From Pseudoalteromonas sp. T1lg23B (GTDB taxonomy: Bacteria > Pseudomonadota > Gammaproteobacteria > Enterobacterales > Alteromonadaceae), in NCBI RefSeq assembly GCF_002964665.1, contig NZ_PQBZ01000034.1, positions 744,429 through 808,428 of the forward strand: a stretch of 64,000 nt of DNA, in the 5' to 3' direction. Shown one piece after another: positions 1 through 8,298 of the stretch (its first letter is position 1; each line of letters starts with the position of its first letter). Both the position numbers and the translations under genes were made by a program. Below the pieces are notes generated by a model. It was given only the letters and a program-made list of their open reading frames with translations. It was not told where the DNA came from and searched no databases.

Positions 1-556
1 TATCAAAGTCATGCAGTTTAATGAACTCGGTTTTGTCCATCGCCAGCTCAAGATAGAAGATATTTTGATTTTGTGTAGTAAACGTGACTCGACGTGCCTG
101 TGGGCGGTCCATCGTGGTGTCTACTGAAATCTGAACTTGCTTATTAATTGCCATCATCTTAGGCTGGTTTTGAGTAATTGAGGTGTGCAACTGCTCGCGC
201 ACTTTACTGGTAAAGTCACCCACAATTTGGTTCATCAATTCGCCCATCACATTGGATACATCATCAGACAAGTGACTATTCGCTATCTCATCTTCTGGCA
301 TACCCATATTGCGCATGTAGTCTTGATAGATTTCCATCGCAGCTTGTGCGGTAAAGTTGGTCACAACCAGACCAGTAAACCCGCCGTCAAACAATACAAA
401 ACATCCAATATCTGGACGCATACAAGTACGGGTAATTTTTTGTACCATCGCTGAATATGCAATTTGATTACCACTTGCCGAAGAGAGGACCTCGGTCACA
501 GAACGACACAAAGTCGATAATATGTCTTCAGTACTAACTACTTTATTTCTCGCCAT
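1..556 (-). CDS. DUF3334 family protein, 3' end outside window
   Basis: The reading frame opens with ATG at 554-556 on the minus strand (MARNKVVSTEDILSTLCRS) and stays open to base 1, so about 185 residues are visible and the C-terminus is missing. The middle reads MRPDIGCFVLFDGGFTGLVV and later GELMNQIVGDFTSKV, which I recognise from memory as the DUF3334 family of Vibrio and Alteromonadales. The E-x2-N spacing resembles CheX/CheC-like phosphatase helices, but a chemotaxis role is only inference. I see no signal peptide and no membrane segment. It is divergent from cmoA, with about 115 bases between the two starts for both promoters. No function is established from the sequence. Confidence 0.75.
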   Translation of the reverse strand, partial: MARNKVVSTEDILSTLCRSVTEVLSSASGNQIAYSAMVQKITRTCMRPDIGCFVLFDGGFTGLVVTNFTAQAAMEIYQDYMRNMGMPEDEIANSHLSDDVSNVMGELMNQIVGDFTSKVREQLHTSITQNQPKMMAINKQVQISVDTTMDRPQARRVTFTTQNQNIFYLELAMDKTEFIKLHDFD

Positions 557-671
557 TATTTGTCTCTTTTTTACTTCTTATCATTAATAGTAGCCAAGCT
601 ACTCAATTTATCACTGACTATCCAGCATAAAATGGTAAAATAGCACGATTATTTGGTAAGAGAGATAAAAT

Positions 672-1397
672 GTGACTGGCAAAGACAGTATTTATGCCAC
701 TGAGCAACAGGTAAAAGATTTCAGCTTTGATGCCAATGTCGTTGAAGTTTTTCCGGACATGATTCAGCGCTCGGTTCCAGGCTACGCCACCATCGTAAGT
801 ACCATGGGTAAACTCGCGGGGCAGTTCGCCCAGAGTAACTCTAATTTATATGATCTTGGCTGTTCTTTGGGTGCCGTAACGCTGAGTATGCGCCGAAACA
901 TTGTAAAAGAAAACTGCCAGATCATCGCTGTGGACAACTCACAAGCCATGGTGGAGCGCTGCAAAATGCACCTCAGTGGCTTCAAATCAGATGTGCCGGT
1001 GGATGTACAACTGGGAGATATTAACGAGCTAGAAATTAGCCATGCCAGTGTTGTCGCGATGAACTTTACCCTACAGTTTATTCCACAAGATCAACGTTTG
1101 GCCGTTTTGCAAAATATTTACAATGGCCTTAAACCGGGTGGCATATTGTTGTTAAGTGAAAAAATCAAAGGTGAAAATGATGAGCAAGATAACCTGCTGA
1201 TCGATTTACATCATGACTTCAAACGTCACAACGGTTATTCGGAACTTGAGATTAGCCAAAAACGCACCGCAATTGAAAATGTCATGCGTCCTGATAATTT
1301 GAGCAAGCATTTAACTCGATTAAATGACATTGGTTTTAAACAAACACAAGTTTGGTATCAGTGTTTTAACTTTTGTTCAATGATAGCCATTAAATAA
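672..1397 (+). CDS. cmoA: Carboxy-S-adenosyl-L-methionine synthase CmoA
   Basis: A cytoplasmic SAM-dependent enzyme of 241 residues that converts SAM and prephenate to carboxy-SAM, the donor for cmo5U34 in wobble tRNAs. It starts with GTG (672), with AAGAGAG about 8 bases upstream; an overlapping ATG at 670 runs straight into TGA and is not usable. The methyltransferase motif I region is [16 protein letters not shown] (about residues 60-75), followed by the acidic strand end [10 protein letters not shown]. Length is close to the 247 residues of the E. coli protein. cmoB follows after 10 bases, so the pair is an operon, as in other gammaproteobacteria. Assignment rests on end-to-end family resemblance and the cmoB neighbour. 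Confidence 0.95.
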   Translation: MTGKDSIYATEQQVKDFSFDANVVEVFPDMIQRSVPGYATIVSTMGKLAGQFAQSNSNLYDLGCSLGAVTLSMRRNIVKENCQIIAVDNSQAMVERCKMHLSGFKSDVPVDVQLGDINELEISHASVVAMNFTLQFIPQDQRLAVLQNIYNGLKPGGILLLSEKIKGENDEQDNLLIDLHHDFKRHNGYSELEISQKRTAIENVMRPDNLSKHLTRLNDIGFKQTQVWYQCFNFCSMIAIK

Positions 1398-1407
1398 CGG
1401 AGAAAAG

Positions 1408-2376
1408 ATGAACAACTGGTTTACCGACTTTTATGCTGCCATCGCAAAAAACCAACTGAGCCACTGGCTAAACACCCTACCCGCTCAGTTAACACATTGG
1501 CAAAATGAGGCCCAACATGGCGATTGGCCGCAATGGGAAAAAGTCTTAAAAAATTTACCTGAGTCAAATACTCAACATATTAATATTGTTGATAAGGTAG
1601 AGTTTGGACTTGCGGATGAGCTTTCCGAAGGTCATAAAAAACAGCTTATTCACTTACTTCAGCGTATGATGCCTTGGCGTAAAGGTCCATTTCATATCCA
1701 TGGCATTCACATTGATACTGAATGGCGTAGCGACTGGAAGTGGGAGCGACTCTTGCCCCATATCAGTGATCTGCATGGTCGAACCGTTTTGGACATCGGC
1801 TGTGGCTCTGGCTATCACTTATGGCGTATGCGGGGAGCTGGCGCTGAATTTGTAGTGGGAATTGACCCTTCGGATCTGTTCTTATCTCAGTTTCAGGCCA
1901 TCAAGCATTTTAATCCAGACCCTAACGTGCATCTTCTTCCACTTGGTGTGGAACAACTACCACAGTTAAAAGCGTTTGATACCGTGTTTTCTATGGGCGT
2001 ACTTTATCACCGCCGCTCACCAATTGATTTTCTAGCACAACTTCGAGCACAACTTCGAGCTGGTGGCGAGCTGGTACTTGAAACTCTAGTCATCGAAGGT
2101 GATGTCAATACGGTGCTTGTACCCACTGACCGCTACGCAAAAATGCGCAATGTCTGGTTTATTCCCAGCACCGCCGCACTGACTTTATGGCTTGAACGTG
2201 TTGGTTTCAAAGACATTAAAGTGGTTAATGAGGATGTGACATCACTTGATGAACAACGTCGTACACCTTGGATGCAAACCGAATCGCTAGCTGACTTCTT
2301 AGACCCAAAAGATACCACTAAAACCATTGAAGGCTACCCTGCACCACTGCGTGCAATTTTAACAGCTAAAGCATAA
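1408..2376 (+). CDS. cmoB: tRNA U34 carboxymethyltransferase CmoB
   Basis: Transfers the carboxymethyl group of carboxy-SAM (from CmoA) to 5-hydroxyuridine at tRNA position 34, giving cmo5U. The 322-residue protein has the family's N-terminal extension ([20 protein letters not shown]), the conserved linker [20 protein letters not shown] and a Rossmann core with motif [16 protein letters not shown] near residue 125, then [12 protein letters not shown]. An ATG with GGAG 6-10 bases upstream sets the start. It sits 10 bases after cmoA in the same operon. A strong hairpin follows the stop. Confidence 0.96.
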   Translation: MNNWFTDFYAAIAKNQLSHWLNTLPAQLTHWQNEAQHGDWPQWEKVLKNLPESNTQHINIVDKVEFGLADELSEGHKKQLIHLLQRMMPWRKGPFHIHGIHIDTEWRSDWKWERLLPHISDLHGRTVLDIGCGSGYHLWRMRGAGAEFVVGIDPSDLFLSQFQAIKHFNPDPNVHLLPLGVEQLPQLKAFDTVFSMGVLYHRRSPIDFLAQLRAQLRAGGELVLETLVIEGDVNTVLVPTDRYAKMRNVWFIPSTAALTLWLERVGFKDIKVVNEDVTSLDEQRRTPWMQTESLADFLDPKDTTKTIEGYPAPLRAILTAKA

Positions 2377-2391
2377 CCGTCCGTCATAACT

Positions 2392-2423
2392 GTGCAGGGG
2401 CCATCTTTGGTCACCCCCTGCAC
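2392..2423 (+). terminator. Hairpin after cmoB
   Basis: GTGCAGGGG at 2392-2400 pairs with CCCCTGCAC at 2415-2423 across a 14-base loop. It lies 16 bases after the cmoB stop and 117 bases before purM, so it probably ends or attenuates the cmoAB transcript. There is no clean T tract after it, so it may be an attenuator or an RNA 3'-end stabiliser. Confidence 0.5.
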
Positions 2424-2540
2424 ACCCTGCTAATCTTTATCACATACGATTAAGTGATATTTCAACTAGCCCCATATAGGCAATTGTTGTAAAATACGCG
2501 CGTTTCTAAGCAACCCATAAAGCAATTTTGAGGAAAACCT

Positions 2541-3593
2541 GTGAGCGAACAAAAACAGTCTCTTAGCTACAAAGACGCAGGCGTAGATATCGATGCGGGT
2601 AACGCATTGGTAGAGCGCATAAAAGGCGTAGTGAAAAAAACTCGTCGTCCAGAAGTGATGGGCGGAATTGGTGGTTTTGGTGCACTATGCGAACTTCCAA
2701 CTGGTTACAAAGAGCCTGTATTAGTTGCTGGCACAGATGGTGTGGGCACTAAACTTCGTCTCGCTATCGATTTGAAAAAACACGATACAGTAGGTATCGA
2801 TCTAGTTGCAATGTGTGTAAATGATCTAATCGTCCAAGGTGCTGAACCCCTATTTTTCTTGGACTATTATGCAACTGGTAAATTAGATGTCGATGTTGCC
2901 GCAGATGTTGTGACAGGTATCGGCACAGGCTGCGAATTGTCGGGTTGTGCGCTAATCGGTGGTGAGACTGCTGAAATGCCGGGCATGTATGAAGGTGATG
3001 ACTATGACATCGCTGGATTCTGTACTGGTGTCGTTGAAAAGTCGAAAATCATTGATGGCTCTAAAGTTGCCGCAGGCGATCAGTTGATTGCATTAGCTTC
3101 AAGCGGTCCACACTCAAATGGCTATTCACTTATTCGTAAAGTATTAGAAGTATCAGGCGCTGATACAAACTCACAGTTTGAAGGTAAAACTCTGGGTGAT
3201 CACTTACTTGAGCCAACACGTATTTACGTTAAATCAATCCTTGAGCTACTTAAAGATGTAGACGTTCACGCACTTTCTCACATCACCGGTGGTGGTTTCT
3301 GGGAAAATATTCCTCGTGTACTACCTGAGTCAGCAAAGGCCGTTATTAAGGGCGACAGTTGGCAATGGCCAGCTATTTTTAACTGGCTACAAGAAAACGG
3401 TAATATCAGTACCCACGAAATGTATCGCACATTTAACTGTGGTGTTGGCATGATTTTGGTTGTCCCTGCAGATAAGCTGGCACAAAGTCTTGAAATTCTA
3501 TCAGCCCAAGGTGAACAAGCTTGGCACATAGGTGAGATTCAAGACGCAGTCTCTGGTGAGGAGCAAGTTGAGATCTTAGGTGGTAAGGCCTAA
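2541..3593 (+). CDS. purM: Phosphoribosylformylglycinamidine cyclo-ligase (AIR synthetase)
   Basis: Catalyses ATP-dependent closure of FGAM to aminoimidazole ribotide, step 5 of purine synthesis, in the cytoplasm. The 350-residue protein begins at GTG with GAGGAAAA about 5 bases upstream. Family signatures are present in order: [15 protein letters not shown] at the N-terminus, [14 protein letters not shown] (about 60-73), [42 protein letters not shown] and the C-terminal [16 protein letters not shown]. Its stop shares one base with the purN start (TAATG), so translation of the two is coupled. I looked for a clear PurR box upstream and did not find a convincing one. Confidence 0.98.
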   Translation: MSEQKQSLSYKDAGVDIDAGNALVERIKGVVKKTRRPEVMGGIGGFGALCELPTGYKEPVLVAGTDGVGTKLRLAIDLKKHDTVGIDLVAMCVNDLIVQGAEPLFFLDYYATGKLDVDVAADVVTGIGTGCELSGCALIGGETAEMPGMYEGDDYDIAGFCTGVVEKSKIIDGSKVAAGDQLIALASSGPHSNGYSLIRKVLEVSGADTNSQFEGKTLGDHLLEPTRIYVKSILELLKDVDVHALSHITGGGFWENIPRVLPESAKAVIKGDSWQWPAIFNWLQENGNISTHEMYRTFNCGVGMILVVPADKLAQSLEILSAQGEQAWHIGEIQDAVSGEEQVEILGGKA

Positions 3594-4240
3594 TGTCTAA
3601 CACTCGCTTAGTGGTATTGATCTCTGGCAGTGGTTCAAACCTGCAAGCCATCATAGATGCCTGTCAGAGCAATCAAATAAAGGGCGAGGTAGTTGCTGTT
3701 ATCAGTAACAAAGAACAAGCTTATGGCTTAACACGTGCCGCGAACGCTGGCATTGAAACCAAGGTGTTAAGCCACAAAGCATTTGCTACACGTGAAGATT
3801 ATGACGTCGAGTTGGCTTCTTTAATTGACTCTTTTAATCCAGATTTAGTTGTATTAGCTGGATTTATGCGTATTCTAACTCCTGGCTTAGTGCAAAAATT
3901 TAAAGGAAAAATGTTGAACATTCATCCTTCTTTGTTGCCTAAGTACCAAGGGCTGAACACCCACCAAAGAGCGATAGATGCAAAGGACGACGTACACGGT
4001 GTTAGCGTACACTTTGTGACGGAAGAGTTGGACGGCGGTCCGGTAGTATTACAAGCACAGGTTCCAATCTTGGCTAATGATACCGCAGAGACGCTCGCAC
4101 AACGGGTTCACGAACAAGAACATATTATCTATCCTTTGGTGGTCCAGTGGTTCAGCGAACACAGACTAACTATGGAAGCAGATTATGCCGTTTTTGATAA
4201 CCAACCCCTTCCAGCTCAAGGCGCAGCCTACCCAAAATAA
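3593..4240 (+). CDS. purN: Phosphoribosylglycinamide formyltransferase PurN
   Basis: Transfers a formyl group from 10-formyl-THF to GAR in purine synthesis. The 215-residue protein starts with LVVLISGSGSNLQAIIDAC (phosphate-binding loop) and has the folate-site signatures NIHPSLLPKYQGLNTHQRAI and GVSVHFVTEELDGGPV, with Asn, His and Asp in the expected catalytic positions. The start overlaps the purM stop by one base. Its 3' end overlaps the next gene by 56 bases in another frame, so purM, purN and the DUF3108 gene are probably co-transcribed. Confidence 0.98.
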   Translation: MSNTRLVVLISGSGSNLQAIIDACQSNQIKGEVVAVISNKEQAYGLTRAANAGIETKVLSHKAFATREDYDVELASLIDSFNPDLVVLAGFMRILTPGLVQKFKGKMLNIHPSLLPKYQGLNTHQRAIDAKDDVHGVSVHFVTEELDGGPVVLQAQVPILANDTAETLAQRVHEQEHIIYPLVVQWFSEHRLTMEADYAVFDNQPLPAQGAAYPK

Positions 4241-4949
4241 TAAAATATGCGCTTGGCTACTTGGCTTAAGCGCTATTTTCTCTTGCTCTATCATTGCCAA
4301 TCCCCTTGTTCCTTACAATGCTGAATACCAAGTTTCTCGTAAAGGCTCTGTGAAAGGTGCGGCTTACCGTGAGCTAAAGCTACTCGATCAAAATACCTAT
4401 CAATTAAAATATCAAAGTGATATCGAAATTTTCATTTTCTCTGATGAGCGTGAAGAGGTATCGACGTTTACCCTTGAGGATGGCAAGCCCGTTCCATTAT
4501 CTTATAGCATGGTGCGCACAGGCACTGGCAGAGACATCAACCAGCAAATCACTTTTGATCGCATCAACCAAGTGATCACATCAAGTAATGAAAAATATCC
4601 GTTAGACGTTAAGTGGATAGCTGACCAGCAAGATTTGCTCACATACCAACTGCAACTGCGCCGCGAGCTTAAAGCTGGCAAGAAGAAGTTCAGCTATCCA
4701 ATCATAGATAATAAAGGCAACCAGCGTATTTATAACTTTGTTGTGGATGGCATGGAAACCATTACATTACCTGTAGGAAATGTCGAAACAGTTCGAATTA
4801 AGCGTTTATATGACAACGATAAGCGTCAAGCAACCGTTTGGCTTGCCCCTGAATACGACTACATGGTTGTGAAGATGTACAAAGGCAAAGAAGGCGTTGA
4901 GCAATTCCAAGTTCAGCTAACCAAGTACGAAAAGCACTCAGCAATGTAA
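4185..4949 (+). CDS. DUF3108 domain exported protein
   Basis: A 254-residue protein with a hydrophobic segment near residues 22-38 (CAWLLGLSAIFSCSIIANP), probably a cleaved signal peptide with a long n-region, followed by a beta-rich domain (PYNAEYQVSRKGSVKG, then EVSTFTLEDGKPVPLSYS) typical of DUF3108. I know no established biochemical function for the family; it is usually periplasmic. No usable in-frame start lies after purN, so the ATG at 4185 inside purN is needed (a TTG at 4194 is the only nearby alternative). A purMN-DUF3108 order is common in this group as far as I recall. A bidirectional hairpin terminator follows. Confidence 0.85.
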   Translation: MPFLITNPFQLKAQPTQNNKICAWLLGLSAIFSCSIIANPLVPYNAEYQVSRKGSVKGAAYRELKLLDQNTYQLKYQSDIEIFIFSDEREEVSTFTLEDGKPVPLSYSMVRTGTGRDINQQITFDRINQVITSSNEKYPLDVKWIADQQDLLTYQLQLRRELKAGKKKFSYPIIDNKGNQRIYNFVVDGMETITLPVGNVETVRIKRLYDNDKRQATVWLAPEYDYMVVKMYKGKEGVEQFQVQLTKYEKHSAM

Positions 4950-4955
4950 ATTCAT

Positions 4956-4992
4956 TGGGTAGCAAGTCCCGAAGCCTTGCTACCCAGCTTTT
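4956..4992. terminator. Terminator between convergent DUF3108 and amidotransferase genes
   Basis: TGGGTAGCAAG at 4956-4966 pairs perfectly with CTTGCTACCCA at 4976-4986 around a 9-base loop. CTTTT follows on the plus strand. It sits between two convergent genes and could serve both. Confidence 0.75.
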
Positions 4993-5008
4993 AAATCCAT
5001 TAACAGAG

Positions 5009-5773
5009 TTAAATTTTCTCACCCATTTTAAACAGCACAAACTCCCCTTCCGACATTTTTTGCCATTGCTCATCATTAGTTAAAGGGCGAGTCGCGATGA
5101 CGGTCACCACATCATTTGGCGTAGTTTCTTTTTGAAAGTCCACCACCATATCCGCATCAATCAACGTTGCTTTGCCAAATGGTGCTCTGCGCGTGATCCA
5201 GTGGAGATTATTAGTGCAATATGCCAACACATATACGCCATCTGTCAGTAACATATTAAACACCCCTTTGGCTCTTAAGGTATCAGCGAGCTTTGCTGCA
5301 TATCTAAATACCACAGCCATATTTGAAGGGCGTTTAGGATATTTCTGGCGAATTTTATCTAGCAACCAACAAAAAGCCAGTTCGCTGTCGGTATTACCCA
5401 CAGGACGATAAAACTGGGGTTTCAAATCATTATAGTTAGAGAGTTGGCCATTGTGGGCATAAGTAATTTCTCTGCCCCATAGCTCTCTGGTAAAGGGGTG
5501 AGTATTCTCTAGGCACACACGACCTCGATTGCCTTGTCGAATATGACTGATCACTGAGACACTTTTTATTGGATAGGCTTTAACCAGTTTTGCGATTTCT
5601 GACTGGCAGCTCGGTTCTGGATCTTTAAAGGTGCGACATCCCTTGCCTTCATAAAAGGTAATACCCCAGCCGTCCTTATGAGGTCCGGTGTTCCCCCCAC
5701 GCTCTAGTAACCCAGCAAAACTAAAACAGATATCCGTTGGGACATTTGCCGACATGCCCAATAGTTCACACAT
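5009..5773 (-). CDS. Class II glutamine amidotransferase, YafJ-like
   Basis: A 254-residue N-terminal-nucleophile amidohydrolase. Cys2 directly after Met (MCELLGMSANVPTDICFSF) is the expected catalytic cysteine once Met is removed. Other signatures are GPHKDGWGITFYEGKG (about 32-47), HIRQGNRGRVCLENTHPF with the Arg and Asn-Thr-His-Pro typical of class II GATases, and YAHNGQLSNY. It closely resembles E. coli YafJ. The cellular substrate that receives ammonia is unknown, and no synthase domain is fused or adjacent. It is transcribed alone, convergent with the DUF3108 gene. Confidence 0.88.
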   Translation of the reverse strand: MCELLGMSANVPTDICFSFAGLLERGGNTGPHKDGWGITFYEGKGCRTFKDPEPSCQSEIAKLVKAYPIKSVSVISHIRQGNRGRVCLENTHPFTRELWGREITYAHNGQLSNYNDLKPQFYRPVGNTDSELAFCWLLDKIRQKYPKRPSNMAVVFRYAAKLADTLRAKGVFNMLLTDGVYVLAYCTNNLHWITRRAPFGKATLIDADMVVDFQKETTPNDVVTVIATRPLTNDEQWQKMSEGEFVLFKMGEKI

Positions 5774-6054
5774 TAAATAAAAACCCCTTTAAAAACATTA
5801 GAAACACCAACCTTTAAACTTTCATCATCTGTATGTTTTGGCTGGTGTCATGGTTACGATTGCGCTTATTATTATGCGTAACCTTCGATTGCATTATGTC
5901 TTACTCGCTTGAGGTCGTAAACATGAATGGGCATTTTAAACCATATTGCATGGCACGATTACCTTGCTTGAGTTCTGGTTCTTAATTGGGATTGTATAAA
6001 ACAACATATAAAAGAGTAGTAGTTCGGCACGTGCTAGGTGCCATCTAACCGACA
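5774..6054. other. Intergenic region, amidotransferase 5' side
   Basis: About 300 bases separate the start of the amidotransferase gene from the stop of the NhaC-type gene, both on the minus strand. It should hold the amidotransferase promoter. I see a short imperfect hairpin around 6025-6041 (GGCAC...GTGCC) but no convincing gene or RNA element. Confidence 0.4.
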
Positions 6055-6076
6055 AAGGGCATGAAGTCATGCCCTT
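6055..6076 (-). terminator. Hairpin after NhaC-type gene
   Basis: AAGGGCATG and CATGCCCTT form a 9-bp stem with a 4-base loop, directly after the gene's stop on the minus strand. The following T run is short (TTTGT), so it is a moderate terminator candidate. Confidence 0.6.
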
Positions 6077-6082
6077 AGCCTT

Positions 6083-7465
6083 TTAAGCCATCAGCAAAAA
6101 GCCGATAAATGCGATAGCCGCTGCAATTAAAGCATAAGGTAACTGTGTGACCGCGTGGCTTATTAAGTTACATCCAGAGCCTTGTGCCGCAAGTACGGTC
6201 GAATCTGAATAGAAACATGCTTGACTGCCAAATGATGAAGCCGATAACAAAGCGCCAATCACCAGCGGAATATTCGCATCAACCGCCACAGCCAAAGGCA
6301 TCACGATAGGAATAGTTACAGCAAAAATACCCCAGCTAGAGCCGGTCGCAAACGCTAGGATAGCCATGGATAGGAATACCATCGCAGGTAGCAATTGTGC
6401 CGTCATATACGGACTTAATGAATCAATAACATACTGCGGTAGCATAAGCTGATCACAGACATCTTTAAAAATAAAGGCAGCGATAACCGTACCAATTGCA
6501 GGCAACATGCATTTAAAACCATCAATCATTTGTTCAAGCATATCGGCAAGCGGCATCAATCTTTGTGCTAGATAAAAAGGCACCGTAACCGCCAAAGTCG
6601 CCAGTAAGCCTTTCCAAACATCGATATCAAAATATACCGTAAACGCCACCAATAAACAGATAGGCACTAAGAAGTTGTAAAGTTTGCCTTGCTCATCTGC
6701 GTGTTCAAACTCTTGCTCTATCGCCTTTGCTGCGTAATCATCGGGTGTATGCACATCTGCCAAGTCCACTTGAACGAGTGCCGGTTGCCCTTGTTGTGCC
6801 GCAAGTTCTGCACGTTTCATAGGGCCAAGTAGGGGCACAACTCCAGTTACCACTAGTGGCACCATGATCACCGCGACCCAAGCATACAACATATAAGGAA
6901 TAGCCTGCATATAGGTTGCTATGCCCTGGCCTTGCTCTGCAACGCCATTATCTACCAGCAACCCACCAAAGAATACCGCCCAAGTAGAAAGCGGCACCAG
7001 TACGCAGATTGGTGCAGCGGTTGAGTCAACGACATAGGCCAGCATTTCACGCGAAATTTTAAATTTGTCAGTGACTCTACGCATGGTCTCACCAACCGTT
7101 AGCGCATTTAAATAGTCATCAATAAATATAACGACACCTAACAGATAGGTCATCAATAGCGACGACTTGCGTCCCTTAGCCATTTTCAACGCATTGCGAC
7201 CGAAGGCTAACGCCCCTCCTGTGCGTACTAACAACGCGATCAGCGCACCAAAGCTACCACATACTAAGATCAGCCAGCCGATGGTCTCATCAGCCATCAC
7301 TTTCAGCGAAGCATCGGCAAAGTTCGGTAAGATGGTTCCCACATCCACTAACGCCAAACCAACCAAAGCGCCAATAACAAGCGCTAAAATAGGTCTGCGG
7401 AGGAGAATCGCGAGCGTCAAGACGACGATAGGTGGAATTACACTAATAACACTAGGCTCTATCAT
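6083..7465 (-). CDS. NhaC-family Na+/H+ antiporter-like transporter
   Basis: A 460-residue inner-membrane protein with about 11-12 hydrophobic segments, beginning SVISVIPPIVVLTLAILLRR. The family signatures VVIFIDDYLNALTVGETMR (about 114-132) and VVDSTAAPICVLVPLSTWA, with paired Asp residues, match the NhaC/YfkN-like ion transporter superfamily. A charged cytoplasmic loop near residues 215-265 separates the two halves. The C-terminal half has FATGSSWGIFAVTIPIVMPL and SASSFGSQACFYSDSTVLAA. Members exchange Na+ for H+ or for organic substrates such as malate or lactate; the substrate cannot be read from sequence. It is a single-gene unit with a long 5' region. Confidence 0.85.
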   Translation of the reverse strand: MIEPSVISVIPPIVVLTLAILLRRPILALVIGALVGLALVDVGTILPNFADASLKVMADETIGWLILVCGSFGALIALLVRTGGALAFGRNALKMAKGRKSSLLMTYLLGVVIFIDDYLNALTVGETMRRVTDKFKISREMLAYVVDSTAAPICVLVPLSTWAVFFGGLLVDNGVAEQGQGIATYMQAIPYMLYAWVAVIMVPLVVTGVVPLLGPMKRAELAAQQGQPALVQVDLADVHTPDDYAAKAIEQEFEHADEQGKLYNFLVPICLLVAFTVYFDIDVWKGLLATLAVTVPFYLAQRLMPLADMLEQMIDGFKCMLPAIGTVIAAFIFKDVCDQLMLPQYVIDSLSPYMTAQLLPAMVFLSMAILAFATGSSWGIFAVTIPIVMPLAVAVDANIPLVIGALLSASSFGSQACFYSDSTVLAAQGSGCNLISHAVTQLPYALIAAAIAFIGFLLMA

Positions 7466-7990
7466 TCAAAATCATCCCAATATTATGACTACAGTAAAAG
7501 TAATTTAACGCTCCGCTAAGCGAGCGAGTATCTGCTTAATATTGGGTTGACCAGTGATTAGTATGGCCCTTCTTGAAACATCAGCGAGAAAATAAACAGT
7601 AAATCCATTTTCGTCAATTTCTTTTTTATGATGTGATTAATTTGCTAAACATACATAAATTTATGCTTAAAGGTTGTTGCGTATATCAAACCAATAGAGC
7701 CTACCTGTATGGCCCCTGCTAATTTAAGTTTTATAGGCCTTTGCCACGTTTATCCATTATCTCAAAACACCTAACCAAGATTAGTATTTCACTTTTCAAA
7801 TCAGAATATTAACTAGAAGATACTGCGGGCCATTAGCGTCACGGTAGGTGTAACATTAAACTATTGCCATTCATTCAACACAGCAAATTTAACATCATTT
7901 TATTTGCTCTTAACGAGTAAATTTTTTCGTTGTTCAACATCAAATTTTTAGTTTAAAAAGTGCATGTCCAATTAACTTAAGGCAAAAACA
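7466..7990. other. 525-base intergenic region between divergent genes
   Basis: It separates the NhaC-type gene (minus) from a small exported-protein gene (plus) and must carry both promoters. It is AT-rich. I compared the minus-strand side with the lysine riboswitch, which controls some nhaC genes, and found no match. A 43-codon open frame (minus, 7505-7636) reads like protein but has no ATG, GTG or TTG, so I do not call it a gene. Confidence 0.4.
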
Positions 7991-8227
7991 ATGAAAAATA
8001 CACTTCTTGGTATGGTTACAGCACTTACTTTCGTTGCAACAAGCAGCTTCGCTGACGAAAAAACGGTTGCACCTCAAGAGCTAGTGCAAGAGTTTACGCA
8101 AATGTGCTTAGAGTGGGCAAATGACGATGGCGTAGACGCAAAAGATCTTAATAAGTACGTATTAGATTGCGTAAATGAAGAGCTAACAAGCAACAGCTAT
8201 CAAACTGTAAGCAGCGTTGATATCTAA
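7991..8227 (+). CDS. Small exported protein of unknown function
   Basis: A 78-residue protein with a clear signal peptide (MKNTLLGMVTALTFVATSSFA, cleavage after the A-x-A-like SFA) and an acidic mature part of about 57 residues. The mature part has two cysteines (MCLEW and VLDCV) that could form one disulfide after export. AAGG lies about 10 bases upstream of the ATG. It is monocistronic, with a strong terminator 40 bases after the stop. I do not recognise a family. The spaced Cys pair and helix-prone mature region suggest a small periplasmic helical protein; the function is unknown. Confidence 0.75.
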   Translation: MKNTLLGMVTALTFVATSSFADEKTVAPQELVQEFTQMCLEWANDDGVDAKDLNKYVLDCVNEELTSNSYQTVSSVDI

Positions 8228-8268
8228 TCGCAGAATTTAAAGTCTAATCACCTCATTCAGACTTCACT

Positions 8269-8296
8269 AAAAAGCCGGGTTTCCCCGGCTTTTTGT
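8269..8296. terminator. Bidirectional terminator
   Basis: AAAAAGCCGGG, loop TTTC, CCCGGCTTTTT: a GC-rich stem with A and T tracts on both sides, between the small exported-protein gene and the convergent topA. It should work in both directions. Confidence 0.9.
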
Positions 8297-8298
8297 TG

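Noticed and set aside
2460..2540. PurR operator before purM
   Set aside because: TACGCGCGTTTC is only a partial match to the PurR palindrome and not convincing.
7505..7636. Minus-strand open frame of 43 codons (ENGFTVYFLADVSRRAIL...) before the NhaC-type gene
   Set aside because: It reads like protein but contains no ATG, GTG or TTG and no ribosome-binding site. It could be a decayed remnant; not enough support for a gene.
7466..7720. Possible lysine riboswitch before the NhaC-type gene
   Set aside because: The conserved lysine-riboswitch core motifs are absent on the minus strand.
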